NCBI RefSeq assembly: GCF_007570865.1
Contig: NZ_VLPS01000005.1
Location: forward strand, 310,001 to 374,000
Direction: 5' to 3'
Length of the DNA: 64,000 bases
Origin: Atlantibacter subterraneus
GTDB lineage: Bacteria > Pseudomonadota > Gammaproteobacteria > Enterobacterales > Enterobacteriaceae
A program made the position numbers and the translations under genes. How positions within the stretch are numbered: position 1 is the stretch's first letter; every line of letters begins with the position of its first letter. The notes below the pieces were generated by a model. That model worked only from the letters and a program-made list of their open reading frames with translations. It made no database searches and was not told the DNA's origin. Shown piece by piece: positions 54,886-64,000 of the stretch.

Positions 54886-54936
54886 CCCGGTTTGCGATAA
54901 AAGAAAATGCTCCGGATACGATTTGTAACTTACTAC

Positions 54937-56205
54937 TCACATTGCGCGTCTGAACGCCTCCGCCATTTGTTCCTGCTCCCGGTAAGGAAGAGTAAGGCGG
55001 TCCGCAATAGTTCTCCACTGGCAGACTATCCCACGGAAGCTGGCAATAATCTCATCAGCGTCGGTCAATTTCAGGCGAAAGTATTCAGCAACTTCCCTGG
55101 CTAATTCCATATCCAGCGCGTTATCTGCCTCAGTAATATTGAGCTTCAGGCCATCAGATCTGGGAACCGGATTTATATCGTAGGCTTCAGAAAGTCGCCA
55201 TCCTTTATCGGGTACCAGAATAAACCCGTGGTTTCGCAAATGATCATCAGAGTTAGAGACCAGAATATTAAAAACAATGCGTGACCAGAGCTCCTGAAGG
55301 TCTGCATTCGTCTGTGCGCCATTTCTGATGAGAACTTCAGCAAGTTCCAGATAGCTGACTCCTGTTGAGTAATCGTCCCCATCCTGGTGTCGGGTCAACG
55401 TCATGGCAGATGCAAAATGAAGACGCTGACCAGCATCGGTACGGTCAAAACGACGCACCATAAAACAATGATGATCGCTGGCGAATTTTCGCGCTTGTGC
55501 AGAAGCCACATTAAGGCCACAACCGACAGCCAGAGCGTTAACAACCATCTCCCAACCACCGACATCGTATTCATCTCTTGTACTCGGAAATTTGGCGATA
55601 TAGAGATGTCCGTTGTCATCCGCAACACTTGCTTTTGGTCGTGCGCCCCCGAGAGAACCGCCTGGTGCTATTAGCATTCTTAGCCATTCATGGCCCATCA
55701 ATGCTCTGTTATCCGGATCATCCTCAAGTGACCGACTGGCTCTTTCTAATGCGGCAATTTCGGTAAATGGAGGGGCCGCAACATCCATTCGATTATCAAG
55801 AAATTCGCCTTCATCTTCTAACTTGTAACGCAGAGCACCAACCCGATAAAGATCATGTACACCCAGCAGATAGTCGGATTCGTGCAATTGTGTCCCTTCA
55901 GGCAGAAGCCCTTCTCGAATATCCCGTCCCAGACGTCTTTTCATCAGCATTCGCCCCCAGCGGTCAGGACTGGAGTCACCAAAAACACCAAATTTATCGC
56001 GCGGTGGTGTTGGATACTGCGCTCCTCCAAACAAGACTATTTCAGGGTCAAGCTGCAGGAAGTTAAGCTCGGGATCGGCTAAAGCATCCGGATCGTACTC
56101 AAATTCAAATAATTCCCGCGCACGGGTCCGGCGACTATGCAAAAAGCCGATTCGTCTGGGGCCATGCAGGCCATCCCAGTCCGCATACACGCCAATCATT
56201 GCCAT
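54937..56205 (-). CDS. hipA: HipA-like serine/threonine kinase toxin
   Basis: 422 residues with the HipA fold: a short N-terminal lobe, the P-loop-like GGSLGGARPKA (182-192), the catalytic SNSDDHLRNHGF (317-328) and the metal site AYDINP (341-346). HipA toxins phosphorylate glutamyl-tRNA synthetase or other targets and slow growth. The antitoxin gene lies directly upstream on the same strand with a 6-bp gap. It may stabilise the island or act in abortive infection. The substrate of this variant is unknown. Confidence 0.85.
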   Translation of the reverse strand: MAMIGVYADWDGLHGPRRIGFLHSRRTRARELFEFEYDPDALADPELNFLQLDPEIVLFGGAQYPTPPRDKFGVFGDSSPDRWGRMLMKRRLGRDIREGLLPEGTQLHESDYLLGVHDLYRVGALRYKLEDEGEFLDNRMDVAAPPFTEIAALERASRSLEDDPDNRALMGHEWLRMLIAPGGSLGGARPKASVADDNGHLYIAKFPSTRDEYDVGGWEMVVNALAVGCGLNVASAQARKFASDHHCFMVRRFDRTDAGQRLHFASAMTLTRHQDGDDYSTGVSYLELAEVLIRNGAQTNADLQELWSRIVFNILVSNSDDHLRNHGFILVPDKGWRLSEAYDINPVPRSDGLKLNITEADNALDMELAREVAEYFRLKLTDADEIIASFRGIVCQWRTIADRLTLPYREQEQMAEAFRRAM

Positions 56206-56211
56206 AGTCAG

Positions 56212-56694
56212 TTACCTTTTAGGATTTTTTATTGGTTTTAACAGTGCAGCCAAGGATGCCGATGTCGCGGCAGGTGTTTTTAGTTCGGCATTTGCTGATT
56301 TTTTTGATGGGGTCATGGATTGCTTACCGGACGCGTCACGTTTTACCACATTCCCGGTATGCCTGTTTGTGCGAGAAACTGCAGAAGGACGAGAAGAATA
56401 CGTTTTGTTTATTAACCTGGAATCCTGGAGCAGGCGTCCTTGCTCATCCTCGGCGGCAAGTTTGTTTAGATCCCTTTCAAGCCCTAAGATCTGCATAACA
56501 GACAAGTAAGCGCCGATTGTCACACCAGCCCCTCCCGATTCAAGAGAACGCAGTGTCATTGGTGACATTCCAGCCCGTTCAGCAACCTGCTTTGCTGTAA
56601 GTTTGCGTCTCAGACGCGCCAGCTTAAGGCGCTCACCAAACTCAACAAGCAACTGATTAGTCTCTGGAAGCAAAGGCGCTGTTTTTTTAGCCAT
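56212..56694 (-). CDS. hipB: HipB-like XRE antitoxin
   Basis: 160 residues: an HTH at ~17-75 ([36 protein letters not shown]) and a long Lys/Ser/Ala-rich disordered tail. It should repress its own operon and neutralise HipA. The tail is longer than that of E. coli HipB. Confidence 0.8.
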   Translation of the reverse strand: MAKKTAPLLPETNQLLVEFGERLKLARLRRKLTAKQVAERAGMSPMTLRSLESGGAGVTIGAYLSVMQILGLERDLNKLAAEDEQGRLLQDSRLINKTYSSRPSAVSRTNRHTGNVVKRDASGKQSMTPSKKSANAELKTPAATSASLAALLKPIKNPKR

Positions 56695-56971
56695 TGTGAT
56701 AATATTTTATCTTTTTTATATGGATGATGCCATTATATTAGCACATTAACAGTTAACCTGTACGAGCTGTAGGTTGTAAGTACGGGAAGAAGAAATAATG
56801 CTAATATTACTTCAAGAAATCATAAAAAACGCCAGAATATTTACACTTTATTGTAATCACATAGTAAAGTTGTTAGCGACGAGAAGACGCCATGGAGGAG
56901 GTTTGTAATAGAGGTTAGAAATGTCTGCCCCTACATAAGCAACTCAGCATTAAAAATAAATCAATATCTCC

Positions 56972-58648
56972 CTACTCCCCCGACTCAACCTCATCCTGCG
57001 CCGCCAGCAGAACCAACTCTGACTTTGATACCAACAAATCTTTCGGCTTGGCACCACGCAGCCTGCGGTTTGCCGAGCCGAACCAGATAGCCAACCCCCA
57101 CGGGGTCTTACGTTCTTTGAACAGCGAGAGAATAAGCCTGACAACCTTGAGAGGCCGCATTTTCTCATCCAAAACATAATCCGGGTACAAATCCTCCCCG
57201 TCGACCTTCAGCGAGAAAATCTTCCCAGCGGCTTTCCAGCCTTTCGGGCCAGCATCAGGATCGGCGGAACGAAAACCCGCTTTTGCCGATAGCTCAGATG
57301 CCGTCAGCCATTCCGAGTCGGCCAGTATCCGGGCTTTCAGCTCCTCTAGCTGCCGGTCATTGCGCTCCTGGAAACTCATATGGTCGAGTGCGCCTCCCGG
57401 CGACTTTTTGAAGCCATAAGGCACAACATGCCTGAACCGGTTTGCATCCAGATAATCCGCCCACCACTGCATCATTTCCCGGCGCTCTTCCAGGTGCTGC
57501 GCCTTATGGATATACGCCGCCCGCACGCGCTTACGCTCCTGATGGCTCATCTGGCGCTCTACCGCGTCGCTTGACCACAGGCCCGACTCCACCAGCGCGC
57601 TGCAGGCCATAGTGCGAAAACCGTGGCCGCAGACGTCTTTCTGGGTGTCGTAGCCCATCACCCGCAGCGCTTTGTTGATGGTGTTTTCGCTCATCGGTTT
57701 GCGGTAGTTATGATCGCCGGGGAATACCAGTTCAGTTCCCGGCCGGCAATGCTGCCGCACCTCGTGCAGCAGTTCGATGGCCTGACGGGACAATGGGACC
57801 AGGTGTGGGGAGTGCATCTTCGCCCCACGCGCTGAATATTTAACGCCGGGGATCGGCTCACGCTCAGCGGGGATTGTCCACATGGCGTTACGCAGGTCAA
57901 TTTCATCCCAGCGGGCAAAGCGCAGTTCGCTGGAGCGGATAAACAGCAGCAGCGCCAGCTTTACCGCCAGTTGAGTCAGTTGACGGCCTTTGTAATCGTC
58001 GATTCTTTCCAGGAAATCAGGGATAAGATTCAGATCCAGTGCAGGGTGGTGACGCACTTTGGGCGTGGAAACCGCGCCGGTTAAATCTGATGCAGGGTTT
58101 GTATCGATAATGCCGTTCTGGACGGCGTAGCGCATCACGCAGGCAGTGCGCTGCTGAAGCCGGGAAGCAACATCCAGTTTGCCCGCTTTCTCCACCTCCT
58201 TGATGGGCACCAGCAGATCTTTGACCTTCATTTTGGTGATGTCACAGCTGCCGTTCGTGGGAAAGACGTAAAGCTCGAAGTAACGCAGCACCCGCTTCTT
58301 ATGTTCCGCCGACCAGTTAACGTTACTGGTGACCCATTCGCGTGCCACAGACTCAAACGTATGTTCCGGCGTTATAGCAAGGCGTTCAGCCTTTCGGTGT
58401 GCGCTCGGATCGATGCCGGAAATCAGCAGTAATTGGGCCTCTTCACGCATGCGTCTTGCCTGTGCAAGCGTCAAAAGCGGATAAGGTCCTAAAGCGAGCT
58501 TTTTCTCTTTGTTTACAAAGCGGTACTTGATGTACCAGCGTTTTGAACCGTTAGGGTTAACCAGCAGGTAAAGTCCATGCGAGTCACTGAGCTTATACGG
58601 CTTGCCACAAGGCTTGGCGTGGACTATAGCGCGATCTGTTAGTGCCAT
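56972..58648 (-). CDS. intB: P4-type tyrosine integrase with extra C-terminal domain
   Basis: 558 residues. N-terminal DUF4102 domain (KPYKLSDSHGLYLLVNPNGS), core-binding domain ~95-190, then catalytic domain with Arg243, His342-x-x-Arg345, His369 and Tyr379. It integrates the island at leuX, whose 3' end lies 222 bp upstream. After residue ~410 there is a ~150-residue extension ending in a segment like MbcA/ParS-Xre (DUF2384) domains (ILSLFKERKTPWGLAIWFGS, LRGAKPKDLLVSKSELV). The symbol follows the leuX-linked intB of E. coli by analogy. Confidence 0.85.
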   Translation of the reverse strand: MALTDRAIVHAKPCGKPYKLSDSHGLYLLVNPNGSKRWYIKYRFVNKEKKLALGPYPLLTLAQARRMREEAQLLLISGIDPSAHRKAERLAITPEHTFESVAREWVTSNVNWSAEHKKRVLRYFELYVFPTNGSCDITKMKVKDLLVPIKEVEKAGKLDVASRLQQRTACVMRYAVQNGIIDTNPASDLTGAVSTPKVRHHPALDLNLIPDFLERIDDYKGRQLTQLAVKLALLLFIRSSELRFARWDEIDLRNAMWTIPAEREPIPGVKYSARGAKMHSPHLVPLSRQAIELLHEVRQHCRPGTELVFPGDHNYRKPMSENTINKALRVMGYDTQKDVCGHGFRTMACSALVESGLWSSDAVERQMSHQERKRVRAAYIHKAQHLEERREMMQWWADYLDANRFRHVVPYGFKKSPGGALDHMSFQERNDRQLEELKARILADSEWLTASELSAKAGFRSADPDAGPKGWKAAGKIFSLKVDGEDLYPDYVLDEKMRPLKVVRLILSLFKERKTPWGLAIWFGSANRRLRGAKPKDLLVSKSELVLLAAQDEVESGE

Positions 58649-58831
58649 TTTGGGGCCTCACTATTATCGAACTACGTCTAAGCCCCCAATTTGGCCCCCA
58701 AATCGCGTGGATGTCAATGGATGAAAAATGACCAACACGGAAAGACCACAAAATAAAAATTGTTATTACCGAAAAATAAATTATCTTTTAATTACAGACG
58801 GATATGGACGAATTTGGACGAAAATGGACAC

Positions 58832-58855
58832 AAAAAAAGCCACCCTTAGGTAGCT
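58832..58855 (-). terminator. Terminator of leuX
   Basis: On the minus strand the 7-bp stem AGCTACC/GGTGGCT (one G-T pair) is followed by seven T residues, 15 bp after the tRNA 3' end. Confidence 0.75.
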
Positions 58856-58870
58856 AATTATTGCATCACT

Positions 58871-58891
58871 TGGTGCCGAAGGCCGGACTCG
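58871..58891 (+). repeat. attR: integration site inside the leuX 3' end
   Basis: The 21 bases TGGTGCCGAAGGCCGGACTC+G of the leuX end recur, minus one C, at 12501-12520 in direct orientation. Together they bound the island. Confidence 0.85.
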
Positions 58892-58955
58892 AACCGGCAC
58901 GTATTTCTACGGTTGATTTTGAATCAACTGCGTCTACCGATTTCGCCACTTCGGC
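58871..58955 (-). tRNA. leuX: tRNA-Leu (CAA anticodon)
   Basis: 85-nt class II tRNA: acceptor GCCGAAG pairs with CTTCGGC, with encoded CCA. The anticodon loop TTGATTCAAAATCAA gives CAA, and there is a long variable arm. Sequence as in E. coli leuX, the usual attachment site of enterobacterial islands. The gene remains complete after integration. Confidence 0.97.
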
Positions 58956-59070
58956 ACTGAAGAGGTATGCGGAAAACGTTGTGGATTATACCTGCAACTC
59001 CCTCACGCGCAACAGTTATCCCTTGCCCCATAACTCGGATGCTGAAAAAACCAGCATCCGATTCTGCACA

Positions 59071-60711
59071 TCACCGCTTAACCAGTGCCCCAAACACCTC
59101 AGCCACCGCAACGGCTCCCGGGTCCGGCACGCCGTTCAGGTTCTCGCTGTTCACGTATGACGAGCGACCGGCATTGGCCTTCTGAATCTGTGCCGTCGCC
59201 TCCGCACCCTGCTTCGCCGCTTTAACCGCAGCCTCCAGCCCCTCACCCGCCAGCGCCTCCAGCGCGGGTTGCAAGGCGTCGATTAACGTTCTGTCACCCA
59301 GGCCCGCGCCGCCGTAGCGTTTCATTTGCTGCAAACCAACTTGCAATGCCTGAGCCAGTTGTTCCCCTTCCGCCACTTTCTGCCCGGCAGCGGTAAAGAA
59401 GATCGACATCAGCACCCCACTCGAACCGCCCATCACGGTAGCCAGCCGCTCGCCGATAAGCAGTAATAGCGCACCGGTATCGTTAAGCGGCAGTTGCCCG
59501 GCATCGAGCTGGTGTTTGATGTCGCGCGCGCCTTCAGCAAACGTCGAGCCGGTGTCGCCATCGCCCACTTTGGCATCCAGCGCGTTTAGCCGGTTCTCCA
59601 GGCCGATTAACGTGTCGGTCGCCGTGGCGACAATCTGCTTCGTGGCGGCGTTCTCGCTGGGCGTAACGTCCATGCGATTGTAAATCGGGTTATGCGGCTG
59701 GGCTTTCACCGTGCGGAACGGCACGGGCGGCTGCCAGCCCGCCGTCTCAACGCTGGCCTTTAACGCCTTTTCAAATGTCTCATCCAGCGTGATGGCTGAA
59801 AGCGAGAAGCCTTTCATATCCAGCGCGCTCACCAGCGCCGCCGGGCCAATCAGGTAATCAATCTGCTCGCTCAGGCGCGAGTGCGCCAGCTCTTTAGTCA
59901 GCAGCGCCATCTCAAGTGCGGAAACCCCACCCAGGTTATTGATCATTACCGCCAGCCGGGCATCCGGCCCGGTTTTTTGCTGCAGCGCATCCACCAGTTG
60001 CGTCACAATCTCTTTGCTATTATGCGTCTCGACGATGCTGGCACCCGGCTCGCCGTGAATCCCCAGCCCCAGCTCAATTTTACCCGGCTGGATGCGGTTC
60101 TCTTCTTCGCTGCCCGGCAGGTTGCAGGTCTGCATCGCCACGCCCAGGCTCCAGACGCGCTGGCTGGCGGCATGGGCCAGGTCGCGTACTTCGCTCAGGG
60201 ATCTCCCCTGCTCCGCCGCGAATCCGGCGATTTTATGCACCAGCGCCGTACCCGCAATACCGCGCGGCTGTTTGTTATCCGGCAGGGCGATGTCGTCCGC
60301 CACAATCACCATCTCAACCTTCAGACCGTGGCGTTTGGCTTTCTCCGCCGCCAGGCCGAAGTTGAGCCGGTCGCCAGTGTAGTTTTTGACGATTAACAGG
60401 CAGCCGCGATCGCCGGTTACGGCGACAATCGCGTTCAGTACCGCATCCACGCTCGGCGAGGCGAACAGGTCGCCGCACACCGCTGCGGTTAACATCCCTT
60501 TACCGACGAACCCGACGTGTGCCGGTTCATGGCCCGCGCCGCCGCCGGAAATCACCGCCACTTTGCTTTTATCCCAGTCGCTGCGCACCACGACGCGTAT
60601 CGCCGGGTCGATATCCAGCCGCGTCAGGTTACGATGCTGTGCGGCGAGAATAACACCTTCAATTGCATCGTTGACCAGCTGTTTGCGTTCGTTAAAAAAG
60701 AATCTGGACAT
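59071..60711 (-). CDS. dhaK: ATP-dependent dihydroxyacetone kinase (DhaK-DhaL fusion)
   Basis: 546 residues from the ATG at 60711 (MSRFFFNERKQLV). The DhaK domain has SGGGAGHEPAHVGFVGKGML and the substrate-binding His219 in GLGIHGEPG; the DhaL domain has DAKVGDGDTGSTFAEGA and MGGSSGVLMSIFF. It phosphorylates dihydroxyacetone with ATP, as the single-chain Citrobacter enzyme does, rather than through the PTS. It stands alone, not in a dha regulon. Confidence 0.88.
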   Translation of the reverse strand: MSRFFFNERKQLVNDAIEGVILAAQHRNLTRLDIDPAIRVVVRSDWDKSKVAVISGGGAGHEPAHVGFVGKGMLTAAVCGDLFASPSVDAVLNAIVAVTGDRGCLLIVKNYTGDRLNFGLAAEKAKRHGLKVEMVIVADDIALPDNKQPRGIAGTALVHKIAGFAAEQGRSLSEVRDLAHAASQRVWSLGVAMQTCNLPGSEEENRIQPGKIELGLGIHGEPGASIVETHNSKEIVTQLVDALQQKTGPDARLAVMINNLGGVSALEMALLTKELAHSRLSEQIDYLIGPAALVSALDMKGFSLSAITLDETFEKALKASVETAGWQPPVPFRTVKAQPHNPIYNRMDVTPSENAATKQIVATATDTLIGLENRLNALDAKVGDGDTGSTFAEGARDIKHQLDAGQLPLNDTGALLLLIGERLATVMGGSSGVLMSIFFTAAGQKVAEGEQLAQALQVGLQQMKRYGGAGLGDRTLIDALQPALEALAGEGLEAAVKAAKQGAEATAQIQKANAGRSSYVNSENLNGVPDPGAVAVAEVFGALVKR

Positions 60712-60848
60712 GTTTTCCAAAAAATAAGTAAACCGTATGCAAAGCATAGTCGGTGATGCGGGATATGCCGCAAAGTCAGCATTTTACCGATGTTCTTTCG
60801 TGGTGAATTGCCTATGATTTAAGCGAAACCACCACAAGGAAATTCACC

Positions 60849-62351
60849 ATGACCGCACCGCTGCTTATCGCCCGAACGCCGGACGTGACGTTAAACCTGC
60901 TGCCGCAAATGGCCAACCGCCACGGGCTGATCACCGGGGCGACAGGGACCGGTAAAACCGTCACGCTGCAAAAGCTGGCGGAATCGTTATCCGATATCGG
61001 CGTGCCGGTATTTATGGCGGATGTGAAAGGTGATTTAACCGGTATCGCGCAGGAAGGCGCGGCATCGGAAAAACTGCTGGCCCGGCTGAACGGTATCGGC
61101 ATCACCGACTGGCAGCCACACGGCAACCCGGTCATGCTGTGGGATATCTTCGGCGAAAAAGGCCATCCGGTGCGGGCCACGGTCTCGGATCTCGGGCCGC
61201 TGCTGCTTGCCCGGCTGCTGAACCTGAACGAGGTGCAGTCAGGGGTGCTGAATATCATTTTCCGCATCGCGGATGAGCAAGGGCTGCTGCTGCTCGATTT
61301 TAAAGATCTGCGTGCCATTACCCAGTACGTCGGCGATAACGCCAAATCATTCCAGAACCAGTACGGCAATATCAGCAGCGCGTCGGTAGGCGCTATCCAG
61401 CGCGGGCTACTGACTCTTGAGCAGCAGGGAGCCAATGCGTTCTTCGGCGAGCCGATGCTGGATATCAAAGACTGGATGCGCACCGATGCTAGCGGCAAAG
61501 GCATCGTGAATATCCTGTCGGCGGAAAAGCTGTATCAAATGCCGAAACTTTACGCTGCCAGCCTGCTGTGGATGCTCTCCGAACTGTATGAGCAACTGCC
61601 GGAAGCGGGCGATCTCGACAAACCTAAACTGGTGTTTTTCTTCGACGAGGCGCATTTGCTGTTTAACGATGCCCCACAGGTATTGGTGGATAAAATCGAA
61701 CAGGTGATCCGCCTTATCCGCTCGAAGGGCGTTGGCGTGTGGTTTGTATCCCAGAATCCGTCGGATGTCCCCGATATGGTGTTAGGCCAGTTGGGCAACC
61801 GGGTGCAGCACGCGCTACGCGCCTTTACGCCAAAAGACCAAAAGGCGGTGAAAGCGGCGGCGCAAACCATGCGCGCTAACCCGGCCTTTGATACCGAAGA
61901 GGCCATTCAGGCGCTGGGCACCGGCGAGGCGCTAATCTCGTTTCTGGATGCCAAAGGCAGCCCCACCATGGTTGAGCGTGCCATGGTGATTGCTCCCTGC
62001 TCGCGGATGGGGCCGGTGAATGAGGATGAGCGCAACGGGTTGCTTAATCACTCTTCGCTGTATGGCAAATATGAGGACGCGGTCGACCGCGAGTCCGCGT
62101 ATGAAATGCTGCAAAAACGCGTGGCGGATGCACCGGAGCAAAGCAACGCGCCAGCGGCTAAAGGCGCTCAGGCGACAGAGGACGACGGCCTTATCGGCGG
62201 GTTAAAAGATATTTTGTTCGGCAGCACCGGGCCGCGAGGCGGCAAGCGTGACGGCGTGGTGCAGACCATGGCAAAAAGCGCAGTACGCCAGGTGACCAAC
62301 CAAATCGTGCGCGGGATGCTGGGGAGTATTCTGGGCGGCAGGCGGCGTTAG
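60849..62351 (+). CDS. yjgR: HerA-like ATPase YjgR (DUF853)
   Basis: 500 residues. Walker [12 protein letters not shown] at 30-40, Walker [11 protein letters not shown] around 258-267, and a conserved [13 protein letters not shown] motif. It belongs to the HerA/FtsK-like DUF853 group; the cellular role is unknown. In E. coli yjgR also lies near leuX and lptFG. Confidence 0.92.
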   Translation: MTAPLLIARTPDVTLNLLPQMANRHGLITGATGTGKTVTLQKLAESLSDIGVPVFMADVKGDLTGIAQEGAASEKLLARLNGIGITDWQPHGNPVMLWDIFGEKGHPVRATVSDLGPLLLARLLNLNEVQSGVLNIIFRIADEQGLLLLDFKDLRAITQYVGDNAKSFQNQYGNISSASVGAIQRGLLTLEQQGANAFFGEPMLDIKDWMRTDASGKGIVNILSAEKLYQMPKLYAASLLWMLSELYEQLPEAGDLDKPKLVFFFDEAHLLFNDAPQVLVDKIEQVIRLIRSKGVGVWFVSQNPSDVPDMVLGQLGNRVQHALRAFTPKDQKAVKAAAQTMRANPAFDTEEAIQALGTGEALISFLDAKGSPTMVERAMVIAPCSRMGPVNEDERNGLLNHSSLYGKYEDAVDRESAYEMLQKRVADAPEQSNAPAAKGAQATEDDGLIGGLKDILFGSTGPRGGKRDGVVQTMAKSAVRQVTNQIVRGMLGSILGGRRR

Positions 62352-62378
62352 CGGTTGGCTGGCGCAGGCAATAAAACA

Positions 62379-62399
62379 AAGGGTGCAATCTGCACCCCT
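62379..62399. terminator. Terminator between yjgR and lptG
   Basis: Stem GGGTGCA/TGCACCC with a 3-base loop, A-rich before and T-rich after, between convergent genes. Confidence 0.7.
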
Positions 62400-62404
62400 T
62401 GTCT

Positions 62405-63487
62405 TTACGACTTACGGATGAGTAGCCAGAGGCTGATCAGGAAGAAGCTGGCGCTTGGCAACAGCGCGCCCATTATCGGCGGGATGTTGTACACCAGGCT
62501 CAGCGGGCCAAATATCTGGTCGAGCACGTAGAACAGGAAGCCGAAGCTAATCCCCGTTACCACCCGCACGCCCATCGGTACGCTACGCAGCGGGCCAAAG
62601 ATAAACGACAGCGCCATCAGCATCATCACCGCCACGGAAAGCGGCTGGAAGATTTTGCTCCACATGTTGAGCTGATAACGGCTGGCATCCTGGCCGCTGG
62701 ACTTCAGATAACGTACATACTCGCGCAGCCCGCTAATAGATAGCGCATCCGGGTCCAACGCCACCACGCCCAGTTTGTCCGGCGTAAGTTTGGTCTTCCA
62801 GGTTCCGGTCACCGTCTGGGTGCCGGTGATCTGCTTATCATTGGTCAGATTAGATTCATCCACCTGTGACAGCTGCCAGACGCGCGTTTCCGGGTTAAAT
62901 GTCGCGGTAGCGGCGTAGCGAACCGTCTGTAGACGACGCTGATCGTTAAACGAATAGATACTGATGCCGCCCAGCTCGTTATCGCCTTTTACGCGTTCGA
63001 TGTAGACAAAATTATTGCCGTCTTTCGCCCACAGGCCTTGCTGGGTGGAGAGCAGCGAACCGCCATACATCATCTGCGCACGGTAGTTACGCGCCATCTG
63101 TTCGCCCTGCGGCGCAACCCATTCACCAATCGCCATGGTCAGCAATACCAGCGGGATCGCGGTTTTCATTACTGACAGCGCTACCTGCATACGGGTAAAG
63201 CCGGATGCCTGCATCACCACCAGCTCGCTACGCTGAGCCAGCATGCCAAGCCCCAGCAATGCGCCGAGCAGCGCCGCCATCGGGAAGAAAATCTGCACGT
63301 CTTTCGGCATGCTAAGCAGGGTATACATCCCTGCACCAGTGGCGGAATAGCTCCCTTCACCGGTTCTTTTCAGCTGATCGACAAACTTGATCACGCCAGA
63401 AAGCGATACCAGCATGAACAGCGTCATCATGATGGTGTTAAAAATCGTTTTGCCGATATATCGGTCAAGTACGCTAAATCCCGGCAT
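62405..63487 (-). CDS. lptG: LPS export permease LptG
   Basis: 360 residues: three N-terminal and three C-terminal membrane helices flank a periplasmic beta-jellyroll. With LptF and the ATPase LptB2 it extracts LPS from the inner membrane and passes it to LptC and LptA. It overlaps lptF by 14 bases, as expected for the operon. Start MPGFSVLDRYIGKTIFNTI matches the E. coli protein. Essential core gene. Confidence 0.95.
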   Translation of the reverse strand: MPGFSVLDRYIGKTIFNTIMMTLFMLVSLSGVIKFVDQLKRTGEGSYSATGAGMYTLLSMPKDVQIFFPMAALLGALLGLGMLAQRSELVVMQASGFTRMQVALSVMKTAIPLVLLTMAIGEWVAPQGEQMARNYRAQMMYGGSLLSTQQGLWAKDGNNFVYIERVKGDNELGGISIYSFNDQRRLQTVRYAATATFNPETRVWQLSQVDESNLTNDKQITGTQTVTGTWKTKLTPDKLGVVALDPDALSISGLREYVRYLKSSGQDASRYQLNMWSKIFQPLSVAVMMLMALSFIFGPLRSVPMGVRVVTGISFGFLFYVLDQIFGPLSLVYNIPPIMGALLPSASFFLISLWLLIRKS

Positions 63488-64000
63488 TCACCACTCCTCG
63501 ATGCGAAAAACGGCTGCGCAATTTACGCATCGGCACCGTATCCCACAAGTTCAGGCCGATCGCTAACGCCAGATACGCCAGGTTCACCGCCCACATCCAG
63601 ATCAGCGGGTCGAGCTTGCCTTTAGCGCCATTGGAGCGTAGTGATGTTTGCAGCAAGAAGAAGATTAAATACAGCAGCATCGCGGGCAGCATAGAAAGTA
63701 CGCGGCCCTGGCGCGGGTTCACCACGCTCAACGGCACCACCATCAGCGCCATGACGATAACGGCGAATACCAGCGTCAAACGCCAGTGAAATTCCGCGCG
63801 CGCCTGGCGTTTATCCGATTCCCACAGCGCTTTCATGCTCATCTGTTCAGAATCTTCAGGATCGAGCGCAACCGCCTGGTGGCCAATCACCGCTTTGTAA
63901 TCTTTAAAGTCTGTGATGCGGAAATCACGCAGCATCGCGGTGCCTTCAAAGCGGGTTCCCTGATTCAGGGTCACCACCTGAGTGCCGTCTTTGCGCTGTG
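63474..64000 (-). CDS. lptF: LPS export permease LptF, 3' part (cut by window edge)
   Basis: C-terminal ~175 codons of LptF: the end of the periplasmic domain (LRDFRITDFKDYKAVIGHQA) and three membrane helices, ending RSRFSHRGVVNAGI. The reading frame continues past the window end. Partner of LptG. Confidence 0.95.
   Translation of the reverse strand, partial: QRKDGTQVVTLNQGTRFEGTAMLRDFRITDFKDYKAVIGHQAVALDPEDSEQMSMKALWESDKRQARAEFHWRLTLVFAVIVMALMVVPLSVVNPRQGRVLSMLPAMLLYLIFFLLQTSLRSNGAKGKLDPLIWMWAVNLAYLALAIGLNLWDTVPMRKLRSRFSHRGVVNAGI

Overview
The window is a chromosomal segment of a member of the Enterobacteriaceae, probably near Enterobacter, Lelliottia, Klebsiella or Citrobacter; the species cannot be fixed from the sequence alone. 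The evidence is the core backbone at both ends: tsr, a DUF1198 gene, a fructose-asparagine (fra) operon, mdtM, a uspF-like gene and yjiN on the left, and leuX (tRNA-Leu, CAA), a dihydroxyacetone kinase, yjgR, lptG and lptF on the right.

Between yjiN and leuX lies a genomic island of about 46 kb. Its right end is the 3' part of leuX (58871-58891). Its left end is a direct repeat of that tRNA end at 12501-12520, with one base missing. A P4-type tyrosine integrase sits next to leuX. The backbone of the island is a PFGI-1/SPI-7-like (MobH) integrative conjugative element (ICE): an AlpA-like regulator, a ParB-like protein, DUF2857, STY4528, PFL_4669 and DUF3158 proteins, topB, PFL_4710, PFL_4711, a TraG-N protein, ArdC and a TraI_2 relaxase. 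The conjugation core is missing. The 5' part of topB is joined in frame to the 3' part of a PFL_4710/TraU-type gene, so the element looks unable to transfer by itself.

The island carries many defence genes. The largest block (13142-30583) is a tightly coupled operon resembling the methylation-associated defence system (MADS). It has two HsdM-like methyltransferases (one with degenerate motifs), an HsdS-like specificity protein, a NERD nuclease/pseudokinase/kinase/P-loop protein, a 560-residue protein of unknown fold, and a 1817-residue protein with a nuclease-like motif and a HerA-type ATPase. Two small helix-turn-helix proteins sit at its head. Further cargo includes an HNH_2 endonuclease, an AT-rich pair of a poly(A)-polymerase-like nucleotidyltransferase and a patatin with a ParB-like tail (a possible new effector system), an Mrr-type endonuclease, an HNH endonuclease of the phosphorothioate-dependent type with a second copy just outside attL, a ScoMcrA-like HNH protein, a TIR-like protein followed by a one-helix membrane ORF, and a HipBA toxin-antitoxin pair. 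Remnants record earlier events: a fosA 3' fragment fused to an IS200-like 5' fragment, and a decayed second copy of the integrase 3' end.

How the parts fit: the ICE brought in and maintained the island, lost its transfer core, and became a platform for restriction and abortive-infection type systems. HipBA and the putative anti-restriction protein ArdC may favour retention and establishment. All functional statements are inferred from sequence motifs and remembered families; no database search was run.
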